Source: JAAZLS01 sp964463285
GTDB taxonomy: Bacteria > Bacillota > Dethiobacteria > DTU022
NCBI GenBank assembly: GCA_964463285.1
Contig: CAYXBB010000006.1
Span: 1-64,000, forward strand
Reading direction: 5' to 3'
DNA: 64,000 nucleotides
In this document: piece after piece, positions 1-7,361 of the stretch
Position numbering within the stretch: position 1 is the stretch's first letter
Layout: each line of letters starts with the position of its first letter
Position numbers and translations under genes: made by a program
The notes under the pieces: generated by a model
Told to the model about the DNA's origin: nothing
Database searches by the model: none
The model's input: the letters and a program-made list of their open reading frames with translations, nothing else

Positions 1-1439
1 CGGTCATCTTCCGGGTCCGGGATCTCATCCCAACCGAAATCTTTGAATTCCTTTCGTCGTCCTTTATAAACTGCTTCTTTCAGCTCCGGATTACCGTAGT
101 CGGTAAAAAATAGAAACGGACTTTCTTCTCCGTACTCCTCTCCCATGAAAAGCATGGGCACGTAAGGCGCCAGGAAGAGCATCCCGGCAGCGGCTTTCAG
201 GTAGGGGAAATCCACCAGTCGGGAGAGGCGTTCTCCGGCGGCCCGGTTTCCCACCTGATCATGGGTCTGGACAGATACCACAAACTGCCGCCCCGGGTTC
301 ATAGAAGCATCGCTGCCCCGGTGTTTTTCCCAGAAGCGGGAATAGGCCCCGGTGTACAGGTAGTTGTGATATACTTTCTCCAGGTTTCTGATATCGCTGT
401 AATCGGTGTAGTAACCCTGATCTTCACCGGTGAGAGCTGTATGGATTGTGTGGTGAAAATCGTCCATCCACTGGGCGTGCATGCCGTATCCCCCGCTATC
501 CCGGGAGTTGATCAACCGCACCTGATTTTCGTCGCTTTCGGCGATTACGGCCAGCCTTCGACCCAGGCGCTCCGAAAGCCGATCCACCGTTTCGGAAATT
601 TCCCCCAAAATATGTTTGGGACTGTGGTCGGTAATGGCGTGCACCGCATCCAGCCTCAGTCCATCCAGGTGGTACCGTTCCAGCCAGTAAGTTATGTTGC
701 TTAAAACCATCTGTCGCATGATCTCGCAGCCCCGGTCGTCAAAATTCACCGCCGCTCCCCAGGGGGTGCTGTATTTATCGGTAAAATAAGGTCCGTAGAG
801 GCTCAAATAATTGCCTTCCGGACCAAAATGGTTGTAGACCACATCTAAAATCACCGCCAGCCCTTTCCGGTGGCATTGATCTACCAGGTATTTCAGATCG
901 TCGGGGGTTCGGTAGTTATGGTTAACACTGAACAGGTTTGCCCCGTCGTAACCCCAGTTCCAGCGCCCCGGGGTCTCTACCACCGGCATCAGCTCAATGG
1001 CGGTAACCCCCAGCTCTTTCAGGTAGTCCAGCCGGTCGACGGCGGCCCGGAAGGTTCCCTCCGGGGTGAAGGTGCCTACGTGAAATTCGTAGATGATCGC
1101 TTTTTCCAGGTCAATTCCGGGCCAGCCCGCGTCCTGCCAACAGTAGCTCTCGTGGTCAATGACTTGCGAATAACCATGAACGCCCCCGGGCTGAAAGTTG
1201 CTGTAGGGGTCAGGAAAGAAGCCCTCCGCGTCCAGGGAGAACTTGTAAAGCAAAGTCTCCCCCGGCGAGCCCTCATGGCAAACCCGGTACAGGTTGGGCC
1301 TGATCTCCTTCATGGGCCGGATCAGCTTTTTATTTCCCGATTTTAAATGAACCGCCACCCGCTTTCGGTTATAGGCGGTAACCGTAAACTCCACCAGGCC
1401 CCGAGAACGATCGATGATGTTGGCACCTTGAAACGTCAT
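1..1439 (-). CDS. treZ: Malto-oligosyltrehalose trehalohydrolase, 3' end cut by window edge
   Basis: This minus-strand frame is open from an ATG at 1439 to the window edge, about 479 codons. It reads as a GH13 alpha-amylase-family enzyme that releases trehalose from maltooligosyl-trehalose. An N-terminal beta-sandwich (CBM48-like) region of about 100 residues is followed by 'YEFHVGTFTPEGTF', 'VVYNHFGPEGNY', 'DGLRLDAVHAI' (nucleophile Asp), 'VIAESDENQ' (acid Glu region) and 'VQTHDQVGNR' with the conserved His-Asp. The HVGTF motif and the HDQVGNR form are typical of TreZ rather than of glycogen branching enzyme. A GAGGA element lies upstream of the start. The divergent neighbour is a trehalose synthase, which supports a trehalose role. 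The C-terminus and any treY partner lie outside the window. Confidence 0.9.
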   Translation of the reverse strand, partial: MTFQGANIIDRSRGLVEFTVTAYNRKRVAVHLKSGNKKLIRPMKEIRPNLYRVCHEGSPGETLLYKFSLDAEGFFPDPYSNFQPGGVHGYSQVIDHESYCWQDAGWPGIDLEKAIIYEFHVGTFTPEGTFRAAVDRLDYLKELGVTAIELMPVVETPGRWNWGYDGANLFSVNHNYRTPDDLKYLVDQCHRKGLAVILDVVYNHFGPEGNYLSLYGPYFTDKYSTPWGAAVNFDDRGCEIMRQMVLSNITYWLERYHLDGLRLDAVHAITDHSPKHILGEISETVDRLSERLGRRLAVIAESDENQVRLINSRDSGGYGMHAQWMDDFHHTIHTALTGEDQGYYTDYSDIRNLEKVYHNYLYTGAYSRFWEKHRGSDASMNPGRQFVVSVQTHDQVGNRAAGERLSRLVDFPYLKAAAGMLFLAPYVPMLFMGEEYGEESPFLFFTDYGNPELKEAVYKGRRKEFKDFGWDEIPDPEDD

Positions 1440-1625
1440 ATTATTAATATTCCTCGGTTCGGGGCGGATAATTCGAGATCAAGGGAACGGAAACCATGGT
1501 CAGCTATTACCGCATTATAAATAAACGAGTTCGGCAACCCTCCCATGGGTTCGCCGGCAACCTAATCGCGATTCTGATTTAGGCCGGGTAATTGGGGGTA
1601 TACTGTGGGAGGGGCGGGACATGCC

Positions 1626-1673
1626 CTGCTTAGAAGAATCTTAACCCGGGTATCCCGGGAAAATCCTAAGCAG
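1626..1673. promoter_or_regulatory. Long imperfect palindrome between treZ and treT
   Basis: CTGCTTAG (1626-1633) is matched by CTAAGCAG (1666-1673), and an inner CCCGGG pair (1645-1650 and 1654-1659) flanks a 3-base centre. It ends 47 bases before the preferred treT start and has no T-run, so it is more likely an operator or leader hairpin than a terminator. The function is inferred only from symmetry and position. The rest of the 1440-1720 spacer contains nothing else that I can support. Confidence 0.4.
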
Positions 1674-1720
1674 TGATCCGGAATTCCGGCAGGTTAAAGG
1701 AATTAAAAAAGGAGATAATT

Positions 1721-2980
1721 GTGGAACAAGTCGATCTCCAACCCAAAAGTTACCGGGATTATTTGCCGTTTATCGACGAGGAGACAAAAACCAGCCTGGA
1801 TTTTTTTATTCGAGAGATGAAAGGGAAAAAGGTGGCTATGATTAGTGCTACTTCTTTTGGGGGAGGGGTGGCCGAAAAGCTCCATTCACTGATCCCGCTG
1901 ATCAACAGTATGGGAGTGGAGATGGACTGGTGGGTGATTAAAGGGGACCGGGATTTTTTTAAAGTTACCAAGAAGATGCACAATGGACTGCAGGGTGAGC
2001 CGGGCTTTCTTTCCCAGGAGGAGATCGAGATATATCTAAGCTGCAACTGCAGGAATGCCGATTATCTGCGGGGTTGGGATTATGACTTTGTGGTGGTTCA
2101 TGATCCCCAACCGGCGCCCCTGATTGAGGGTAAACCGGCGGGGGACCGGGCCCGCTGGATTTGGAGATGCCATATCGATACCTCCAGCCCCAATCAGGAA
2201 TACTGGAATTTTTTGTACCGTTATATCGAACAATACGCGGCCACCATATTTACCCTGGAAGACTATGTTAACCGAGAACTTCCTCCTCCCAACCTCAACA
2301 CCTTAATTACTCCTTCCATCGATCCCCTGGCTTTAAAGAATATCAGGCTGGAAAGAGAGGAGGCATTAAAAATTGTAACCCGGTACGGGGTGGAGGCCGG
2401 CCGGCCGCTGATCTCCCAGATTTCTCGCTTCGATCCCTGGAAGGATCCTTTAGGGGTAATCGAAGTTTACAAGATAATTAAAAAAGAATTTCCGGCGGTG
2501 CAACTGGCGCTGGTGGGTTCCATGGCGGCGGATGATCCCGAGGGTTGGGATTATCTCTACCATACCCTGCGTCGGGCGGGTGAGGATTACGATATCAAGG
2601 TAATCACGAATTTCAACGGGGTTACCGATCTGGAGGTAAATGCCTTTCAGACTGCCTCTGACATTTTGATCCAAAAATCCCTGCGGGAGGGATTTGGATT
2701 AACGGTAGCGGAGGGGTTATGGAAGGAAACCCCGGTGATCGGGGGGAATGCCGGTGGAATCAGGCTGCAGATCGAGGACGGGGCAACCGGCTTCCTGGTG
2801 GATACGGTGGAAGAGTGTGCAGAGAAGGCGCTGATCCTTCTCCGGAATCCCCTGTTGGCCCGGCAGATAGCCGCTGCCGGCAAGGAAAAAGTCCGCCGCC
2901 AATTTTTGGTTACAAAAAATGCCCTGGATTATCTCAGGCTATTCTTTGATCTGCTACGGCAACCGGTGGCAGGCAGGTAA
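1721..2980 (+). CDS. treT: Trehalose synthase (GT4 trehalose glycosyltransferring synthase type)
   Basis: This is a GT-B fold glycosyltransferase of about 419 residues. The family makes trehalose from NDP-glucose and glucose, reversibly in some members. Visible features are the N-terminal 'SFGGGVAEKLHSLIPL' acceptor-domain motif, 'WRCHIDTSSPN' followed by 'YIEQYAATIFT' (characteristic of the TreT/TreP group), 'SRFDPWKDP' at the start of the donor domain, and the GT4 E-x7-E region 'SLREGFGLTVAEGLWKETPV'. An upstream GTG at 1673 is in frame, but GTG 1721 has a good AGGAG six bases away and is preferred. It is divergent from treZ, so both genes probably belong to compatible-solute metabolism. 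It could also be a related disaccharide synthase, but the motifs favour trehalose. Confidence 0.82.
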   Translation: MEQVDLQPKSYRDYLPFIDEETKTSLDFFIREMKGKKVAMISATSFGGGVAEKLHSLIPLINSMGVEMDWWVIKGDRDFFKVTKKMHNGLQGEPGFLSQEEIEIYLSCNCRNADYLRGWDYDFVVVHDPQPAPLIEGKPAGDRARWIWRCHIDTSSPNQEYWNFLYRYIEQYAATIFTLEDYVNRELPPPNLNTLITPSIDPLALKNIRLEREEALKIVTRYGVEAGRPLISQISRFDPWKDPLGVIEVYKIIKKEFPAVQLALVGSMAADDPEGWDYLYHTLRRAGEDYDIKVITNFNGVTDLEVNAFQTASDILIQKSLREGFGLTVAEGLWKETPVIGGNAGGIRLQIEDGATGFLVDTVEECAEKALILLRNPLLARQIAAAGKEKVRRQFLVTKNALDYLRLFFDLLRQPVAGR

Positions 2981-2990
2981 AATAAGCCGG

Positions 2991-3050
2991 TTACAAGCCC
3001 TCGCCTAACTAAAGTGCACAAAAGATAGCCTTTTACGGGAGGGCTTGTAA
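2991..3050. repeat. 12-bp inverted repeat downstream of treT
   Basis: TTACAAGCCCTC (2991-3002) and GAGGGCTTGTAA (3039-3050) are exact inverted copies 36 bases apart, between the converging treT and rpsT genes. The arms could form a long-loop hairpin that acts as a bidirectional terminator, or they could be the ends of a tiny mobile remnant. There is no clear T-run. Confidence 0.5.
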
Positions 3051-3067
3051 TACCTTTTCACAAAATA

Positions 3068-3337
3068 TTATCCGGCATCTACCCGGTTGAATATCCGGGT
3101 TAAACGGGATTTTTTCCGGGCAGCATTGTTTTTGGGGATCACTCCTTTAGACCAGGCCCGGTCTATGTGGCGGATGGCGGTGGTGAATTTTTGTCGAATC
3201 AGCTCCCGGTCCCCGGTTTCCAGCGATTCCTCGAACTGGCGAATGTAGGTTCGCACTGCGCTTTTGACACTCTGGTTACGAGCGGTGCGAGTTATAGTCT
3301 GGCGAAGCCGCTTGGCGGCTGATTTAGTATTTGCCAA
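3068..3337 (-). CDS. rpsT: 30S ribosomal protein S20
   Basis: The 89-residue product matches S20, a basic helical protein that binds 16S rRNA in the small subunit. It shows the family pattern: 'ANTKSAAKRLRQ' at the N-terminus, 'RNQSVKSAVRTYIRQFEE' in the middle and 'KGVIPKNNAARKKSRLTR' near the C-terminus. A longer frame exists upstream, but TTG 3337 sits seven bases after a strong GGAGG and gives the usual family length. The gene is monocistronic and convergent with treT. S20 lies beside gpr in many spore formers, and gpr lies just across the divergent spacer here. Confidence 0.97.
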   Translation of the reverse strand: MANTKSAAKRLRQTITRTARNQSVKSAVRTYIRQFEESLETGDRELIRQKFTTAIRHIDRAWSKGVIPKNNAARKKSRLTRIFNRVDAG

Positions 3338-3537
3338 TCTGATGCCTCCTTCTATCAAGCGAAAAAATTCTATCACCTATATTGCTAAAAATCAACTGTT
3401 AAAGGCAGGTGCCTCGGTTGTTTATTACAAAAAATATATTTATGAACGGGTATCTGTGTATACCCAAGCCATAATTGGTTAAGCTATCCCTGCAAATATC
3501 GGATTATCTTATAAAAGATCAGGAGGATGGAATTGAT

Positions 3538-3864
3538 ATGCTGGGTTTAATTGTGCGATTTATTGTTTCGGCGATCGTGTTAATGGTGGTTGGCTTTCTG
3601 CTTCCGGGTTTTGCCACCCTCAAGTTTTGGCAGGCCTTGATTGCGGCGGTGGTGATCGCGGCCATCGGGTTTGGGGTGGAAAGCCTGTTCGGCCGTAAAA
3701 TCTCACAGCAAAACAGGGGGCTGGTAGGATTTGTCATCTCGGCGGTGGTGATCTACGTGGCCCAATTTATAGTTCCGGGAATGAGTGTAAGTATTTTGGG
3801 AGCAGCACTGGCGGCAATCGTAATCGGGATTATCGATCTGTTTGTCCCCACTGAGCTCAGGTAG
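3538..3864 (+). CDS. Small four-helix membrane protein, phage-holin-4 (YvlD-like) family
   Basis: The 108-residue protein is almost entirely hydrophobic, with about four predicted membrane helices, for example 'IVRFIVSAIVLMVVGFLLPGF' shortened at either end and a C-terminal segment around 'LAAIVIGIIDLF'. The composition and the 'PGF.TLKFWQALIAA' style fit the family named phage holin 4-2, which in most hosts is a chromosomal membrane protein rather than a phage product. AGGAGG at 3520-3525 selects ATG 3538. It lies four bases upstream of the gpr start and is probably co-transcribed with gpr. Its function is unknown, and nothing nearby is phage-like. Confidence 0.7.
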   Translation: MLGLIVRFIVSAIVLMVVGFLLPGFATLKFWQALIAAVVIAAIGFGVESLFGRKISQQNRGLVGFVISAVVIYVAQFIVPGMSVSILGAALAAIVIGIIDLFVPTELR

Positions 3865-3868
3865 CCGG

Positions 3869-4891
3869 ATGGACAGCATACCAGTGCAGAACAAACTGGA
3901 AGGTTATATCTCCTCTTACAATATTCGCACCGATCTGGCCCTGGAAGCGCAGGAGGTGGTTCGGGAAAGAACCGCAGCCGAAATTCCGGGGATTGATGCC
4001 AAGACCGTACAGGAGGATGGGATCACCATCAGCCGGGTCAAGATTGAGACCCCGGAGGCCGGATCCAGACTTGGTAAAACTCCGGGTAATTATATCACCA
4101 TCGAGGCCCCCGGATTGCGCCGTAAAGACAGCGACCTGCAGGACCGGGTATGCGATCTGTTAACCCGGGAATTGCTTCAGATCCTACCGCTGCCTGATCA
4201 GCTTCAACAGACGGTGCTGGTGGTAGGTCTGGGGAACTGGAACATCACTCCCGATGCCCTTGGCCCGCGGATTGTAGGAGACCTGTTGGTTACTCGTCAC
4301 CTGCTGGATTTAAAGAACCCGGTGCTGGGGGAAGGTTTTCGTTCCGTATGTGCCATCTCTCCAGGGGTGCTGGGGATTACCGGTATCGAGACCGGTGAAA
4401 TCATTCAATCGCTGATTCCCCGGGTCAACCCCAGCCTGATCATCGTGATCGATGCCCTGGCTGCTCGCCGGCTGGAAAGGCTTAATACCACTATCCAGAT
4501 TGCCGATACCGGGGTTACTCCCGGTTCGGGGGTCGGCAACCGCCGTCTCTCCATAACCAAAGAAACCATCGGGGTGCCGGTGATTGCCATTGGAGTGCCC
4601 ACGGTGGTGGACGCCTCTACCATTGTCAATGATACCCTGGACGCATTGGTGGGAGATTTCAAGAAAAAGACTGAAACCATGGCCCTGGCCAACGCTGTGG
4701 AAAGGCTGGAGCAGAACCGGCGTCTAGAGCTGATCAAGGAAGTGCTCACGCCCTATGTGGGGAACCTGATGGTTACCCCCAAAGAGATCGATACCTTTAT
4801 TGAGGATCTTTCTCTGGTGATTGCCGACGGGCTGAATGCCGCACTTCATCCCCGGGCGCGAAACGGGGAACAGGGAAAATATGTGCAGTAA
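3869..4891 (+). CDS. gpr: Germination protease (spore protease GPR)
   Basis: The 340-residue product is the peptidase that degrades small acid-soluble spore proteins early in germination; it is made as a zymogen in the forespore. The N-terminal 'YNIRTDLALEAQEV' contains the TDLA autoprocessing-type site preceded by a propeptide of about 20 residues. The core carries 'VVGLGNWNITPDALGP' and 'IVIDALAARR', the conserved aspartate-containing segments of family A25. ATG 3869 is preferred over an in-frame TTG at 3842, although no strong ribosome site is visible and translational coupling to the upstream membrane gene is possible. Presence of this gene is strong evidence for an endospore former. Confidence 0.96.
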   Translation: MDSIPVQNKLEGYISSYNIRTDLALEAQEVVRERTAAEIPGIDAKTVQEDGITISRVKIETPEAGSRLGKTPGNYITIEAPGLRRKDSDLQDRVCDLLTRELLQILPLPDQLQQTVLVVGLGNWNITPDALGPRIVGDLLVTRHLLDLKNPVLGEGFRSVCAISPGVLGITGIETGEIIQSLIPRVNPSLIIVIDALAARRLERLNTTIQIADTGVTPGSGVGNRRLSITKETIGVPVIAIGVPTVVDASTIVNDTLDALVGDFKKKTETMALANAVERLEQNRRLELIKEVLTPYVGNLMVTPKEIDTFIEDLSLVIADGLNAALHPRARNGEQGKYVQ

Positions 4892-4968
4892 AACCGGATA
4901 CGGGAAACTCCCGGGCATGAACTGCCCAAATGTTTGTACTTATGGGCGGAGATATATCCCCATCCCTG

Positions 4969-5219
4969 CTATCCTTTTCCAGGGGAGCCTTTCTCCCACG
5001 GATTAAACAGGGTTATATCTGTTATTTTCATATCTTCGGTATTTCGTGTTACCAAAACCAACTGGTGTACTATAAAATGCCGTAATGCAGTTCGCCGATG
5101 CTCAAAGCGCTGATGTATAGCTGCTCTTGGTCACAGCTTTGGAACCATGCCCGCACGGATCTATCGGGTGACGGTTTGCGCAGCTCGGAAATTACACAGG
5201 TGTCAATTAAATAGTTCAT
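4969..5219 (-). pseudogene. PIN-domain (VapC/FitB-like) toxin remnant with internal deletion
   Basis: From ATG 5219 a 49-codon frame reads as the N-terminus of a PIN toxin, with 'MNYLIDTCVISELRKPSP' (first catalytic Asp) and 'LYISALSIGELHYGI', then stops at 5070-5072. Immediately after, in another frame, comes 'LVLVTRNTEDMKITDITLFNPWE', the normal PIN C-terminus containing the TRN motif. About 60 residues that should lie between, including the middle acidic residues, are missing. The start overlaps the stop of the antitoxin-like gene as ATGA, the usual TA arrangement. I infer loss of function through a deletion that also shifts the frame. Confidence 0.75.
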
Positions 5220-5407
5220 ACTATAATTTCCCGGCCGGGATCGCCGGGCCGTTCCAATGGAATTTCCATATCCTTATGCGGGGATGAAAGAAGTAACTGC
5301 TTCAGATCCTTTTTATTGGCTAGCTGTTCATAATCTTGAACAGAAATTATATATACTGCGGGGCGGCCATTTTTTGTAATTAGTTGGGGCTCACCGGCAA
5401 TATACAC
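5216..5407 (-). CDS. Phd/YefM-type antitoxin, apparently N-terminally truncated
   Basis: The frame encodes 'AGEPQLITKNGRPAVYIISVQDYEQL', the core of Phd/YefM antitoxins, followed by a variable toxin-binding tail. Intact family members have about 20 further residues before AGEP that help form the DNA-binding fold. Here the upstream frame carries only a weakly matching leucine-rich stretch, then a TAA, and no well-placed start. The GTG used lacks a good ribosome site. It probably belongs to the same decayed pair as the adjacent toxin remnant. It might still be expressed as a short protein. Confidence 0.6.
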   Translation of the reverse strand: MYIAGEPQLITKNGRPAVYIISVQDYEQLANKKDLKQLLLSSPHKDMEIPLERPGDPGREIIV

Positions 5408-5483
5408 GGCGACAGCTAATAGTAATTCCTCTTTTAAAAATGGGATTCTTGCATTTGTTTAGAATAGAATCGGCATATTGTAA

Positions 5484-6554
5484 TTAATAAAGGATAACGG
5501 TTTTTCCGGTGGCAACCTCTTCCCGAACTTGATCCTCCAAATTAGAGGGAAAGACCACAGTGTCGGGATCGCCGTCGGAAATATAGCGTTGCCCCGGTTG
5601 TTCATCCAATATTTCCAGCCATTCGTACATCCCCATCCCTGCGGTAAACATCTCACTGGCCCTCACCCGGGGTAGTCTCGATGGATCAAAATCATTGCTG
5701 AACGGCGAGGGGGCGGGGTTGGCTCCCACCAGCAGAATTGCTTCGTTATAATAGGAGATGCCCTCCCAGGTGCCGGCGATAATATAATCCATATCTTCGG
5801 GATACTCCCCGTAGGGCAGGGCCAGGCTCCGGACCTGATAACCGGGGAGATAATCTCCGGTGCGCCGGAGGTGTTTGGCTATCTGTTCTTTTGCCTCCTC
5901 GGGGGAAAGCTTGCGCAGGTTTTCGTGAGTATAGGTGTGGTTGCCGATCTCCAATCCTTTTTGAACCAGATAGTCGTATTTATTTTGGATGTGTTCATTC
6001 TGGCGGAAGGGGTACTCATAATAAGTAAAAAAGGTGGCCGCCAGGCCGAAATCCGGGTGTTGGCGGTTGAAATCCTCCAGCATGGCTACCGCGCAATCAG
6101 GATCAATGGCGCCGTTCTCCAGATAGCGGAACTGTCCCCCGCTGCCGTCGTCAAAGGTCAGTACCACCGGGGTTGTCCCGGCAGGGGTATCAATATTTCC
6201 ATCGATAAAGTCATTCAAGGGGATTAGCCGGTAACCTTTTTGGTAAAGGGTGTCCAGGTCTCGCCGGAAATTCTCCGGAGTCCGGCACCATTCGGCCTCG
6301 GGCTCACCGATCTCATGATACATCAGGATCATGATCTGTCCCAGTTCGTTTACTCCCAATCCTTCATAATCAGGGGGTTCAATATTATCAGGTTTTTCCT
6401 CCGGAGAATTTTCGGTGGAGGGATCACTGCCGATCGGTGGATCATCGATATTTCTCTTTGCGGTACAAGAACCTAAAAGGATTGCTGCCAGTACAATCAA
6501 CACCCCCAGAAAAATAACGGCTCGCGGAAGGAAAAACCTGGTGTGAATGTTCAA
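5484..6554 (-). CDS. Polysaccharide deacetylase family lipoprotein
   Basis: The 356-residue protein starts at a TTG seven bases after AGGGGGT. A signal peptide ends in a lipobox, 'LLGSC', so the mature protein is expected to be tethered outside the membrane. An acidic, Pro-rich linker (about residues 35-75) is followed by a NodB-type catalytic domain with 'LMYHEIGEP', 'VVLTFDDGSG' (motif with metal and catalytic Asp), 'GNHTYTHENL' (metal-binding His pair) and 'LALPYGEYP'. The family removes acetyl groups from peptidoglycan, chitin-like or exopolysaccharide substrates; the substrate here cannot be told. Spacing to its neighbours suggests a single-gene unit. Confidence 0.88.
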   Translation of the reverse strand: MNIHTRFFLPRAVIFLGVLIVLAAILLGSCTAKRNIDDPPIGSDPSTENSPEEKPDNIEPPDYEGLGVNELGQIMILMYHEIGEPEAEWCRTPENFRRDLDTLYQKGYRLIPLNDFIDGNIDTPAGTTPVVLTFDDGSGGQFRYLENGAIDPDCAVAMLEDFNRQHPDFGLAATFFTYYEYPFRQNEHIQNKYDYLVQKGLEIGNHTYTHENLRKLSPEEAKEQIAKHLRRTGDYLPGYQVRSLALPYGEYPEDMDYIIAGTWEGISYYNEAILLVGANPAPSPFSNDFDPSRLPRVRASEMFTAGMGMYEWLEILDEQPGQRYISDGDPDTVVFPSNLEDQVREEVATGKTVILY

Positions 6555-6773
6555 TGAAACTACCCCCTATGTATTGCTGCGGTTTCGATAGATTTCGACA
6601 AGAGGGAGGCCGTTCCTTCATGGCCCATTTATTCCCAGGAATAAATTTTGAAATCAAACAGGGCTTCAAACTCTGTTTTTCCAAGAGGAATCCGGCACAG
6701 AAAAGACCTACAAACTCATTGTCTCCGTGATTTAAAGGAACCTCCTTCGCGACAACCGTCCCCGTGACTTGCC

Positions 6774-6823
6774 TTGACAGGGTGTGGGTGGCGGGGTAGA
6801 ATGTTGATGTTTGAATATCAAAC
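6774..6823 (+). promoter_or_regulatory. Promoter and likely MarR operator
   Basis: TTGACA (6774-6779), a 17-base spacer and TAGAAT (6797-6802) form a near-consensus vegetative promoter. Right after the -10 lies the perfect palindrome GTTTGA-ATA-TCAAAC (6809-6823), covering the expected transcription start, and another GTTTGA half-site occurs near 6846. I infer autoregulation by the MarR-family protein encoded directly downstream. The rest of the 6555-6773 spacer shows nothing I can support. Confidence 0.75.
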
Positions 6824-6859
6824 TATTAGATTCTCTTATTATGATGTTTGAGGGGGTTC

Positions 6860-7285
6860 TTGGGCATAAAAATTATTGGAGAGTTGACTGACGAGCTGAT
6901 AAATTTTTTTAACGGGTTTTCCTCCTGGGAGAGCTCGGTGATTCGCGCCGGAGACCTTACGGTTTCGGAAGCCCATGCCATAGAGGTGCTGGGCCAATTC
7001 GGGAAGATGAACATGAAAAATCTGGCGGAGAGACTGGGGGTGACCACCGGGACCACCACCGTCACCGTGGACCGCCTGGTGGAGAAAGAATATGCTGTTA
7101 GGAAGTCTATCAAGGAGGATCGCCGGGTTATTCTGATTGACCTTACCGCCAAGGGGCTCAGGGCCTTCCGGGAACATCACAGGTATCATCTGGATCTGAC
7201 CGCACAGATGGTTTCCACCTTGACTGATGAAGAGGTCAGAAAATTTCTGGAGCTGCTCAGGAAGGTCAATGCCGAAACTTTTTAA
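6860..7285 (+). CDS. MarR-family transcriptional regulator
   Basis: This is a winged-helix regulator of about 141 residues. The recognition region 'MKNLAERLGVTTGTTTVTVDRL' (here in two halves) and the wing 'RKSIKEDRRVILIDLTAKG' are standard MarR features, with helices at both ends for dimerisation. Start choice is uncertain: TTG 6848 and TTG 6860 are both in frame, and the AGGGGG at 6851-6856 favours the latter. It precedes the metal-transporting ATPase gene by 76 bases and shares its promoter, so it may respond to a metal or metal-related stress. No cysteine-rich metal site is evident, so the inducer is unknown. Confidence 0.85.
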   Translation: MGIKIIGELTDELINFFNGFSSWESSVIRAGDLTVSEAHAIEVLGQFGKMNMKNLAERLGVTTGTTTVTVDRLVEKEYAVRKSIKEDRRVILIDLTAKGLRAFREHHRYHLDLTAQMVSTLTDEEVRKFLELLRKVNAETF

Positions 7286-7361
7286 CCCTGCCCTTATAAT
7301 TTTTGATCACTGCCGACCTTCTATCCATGGCTACCACACTTTTGGAGAAAGGAGACAGATC

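Noticed and set aside
261..1346. Plus-strand ORFs of 147 and 158 codons
   Set aside because: They lie opposite the clearly recognisable treZ frame and show no family motifs.
3538..3864. Prophage remnant because of the holin-family protein
   Set aside because: The family is commonly chromosomal, and no other phage gene is near.
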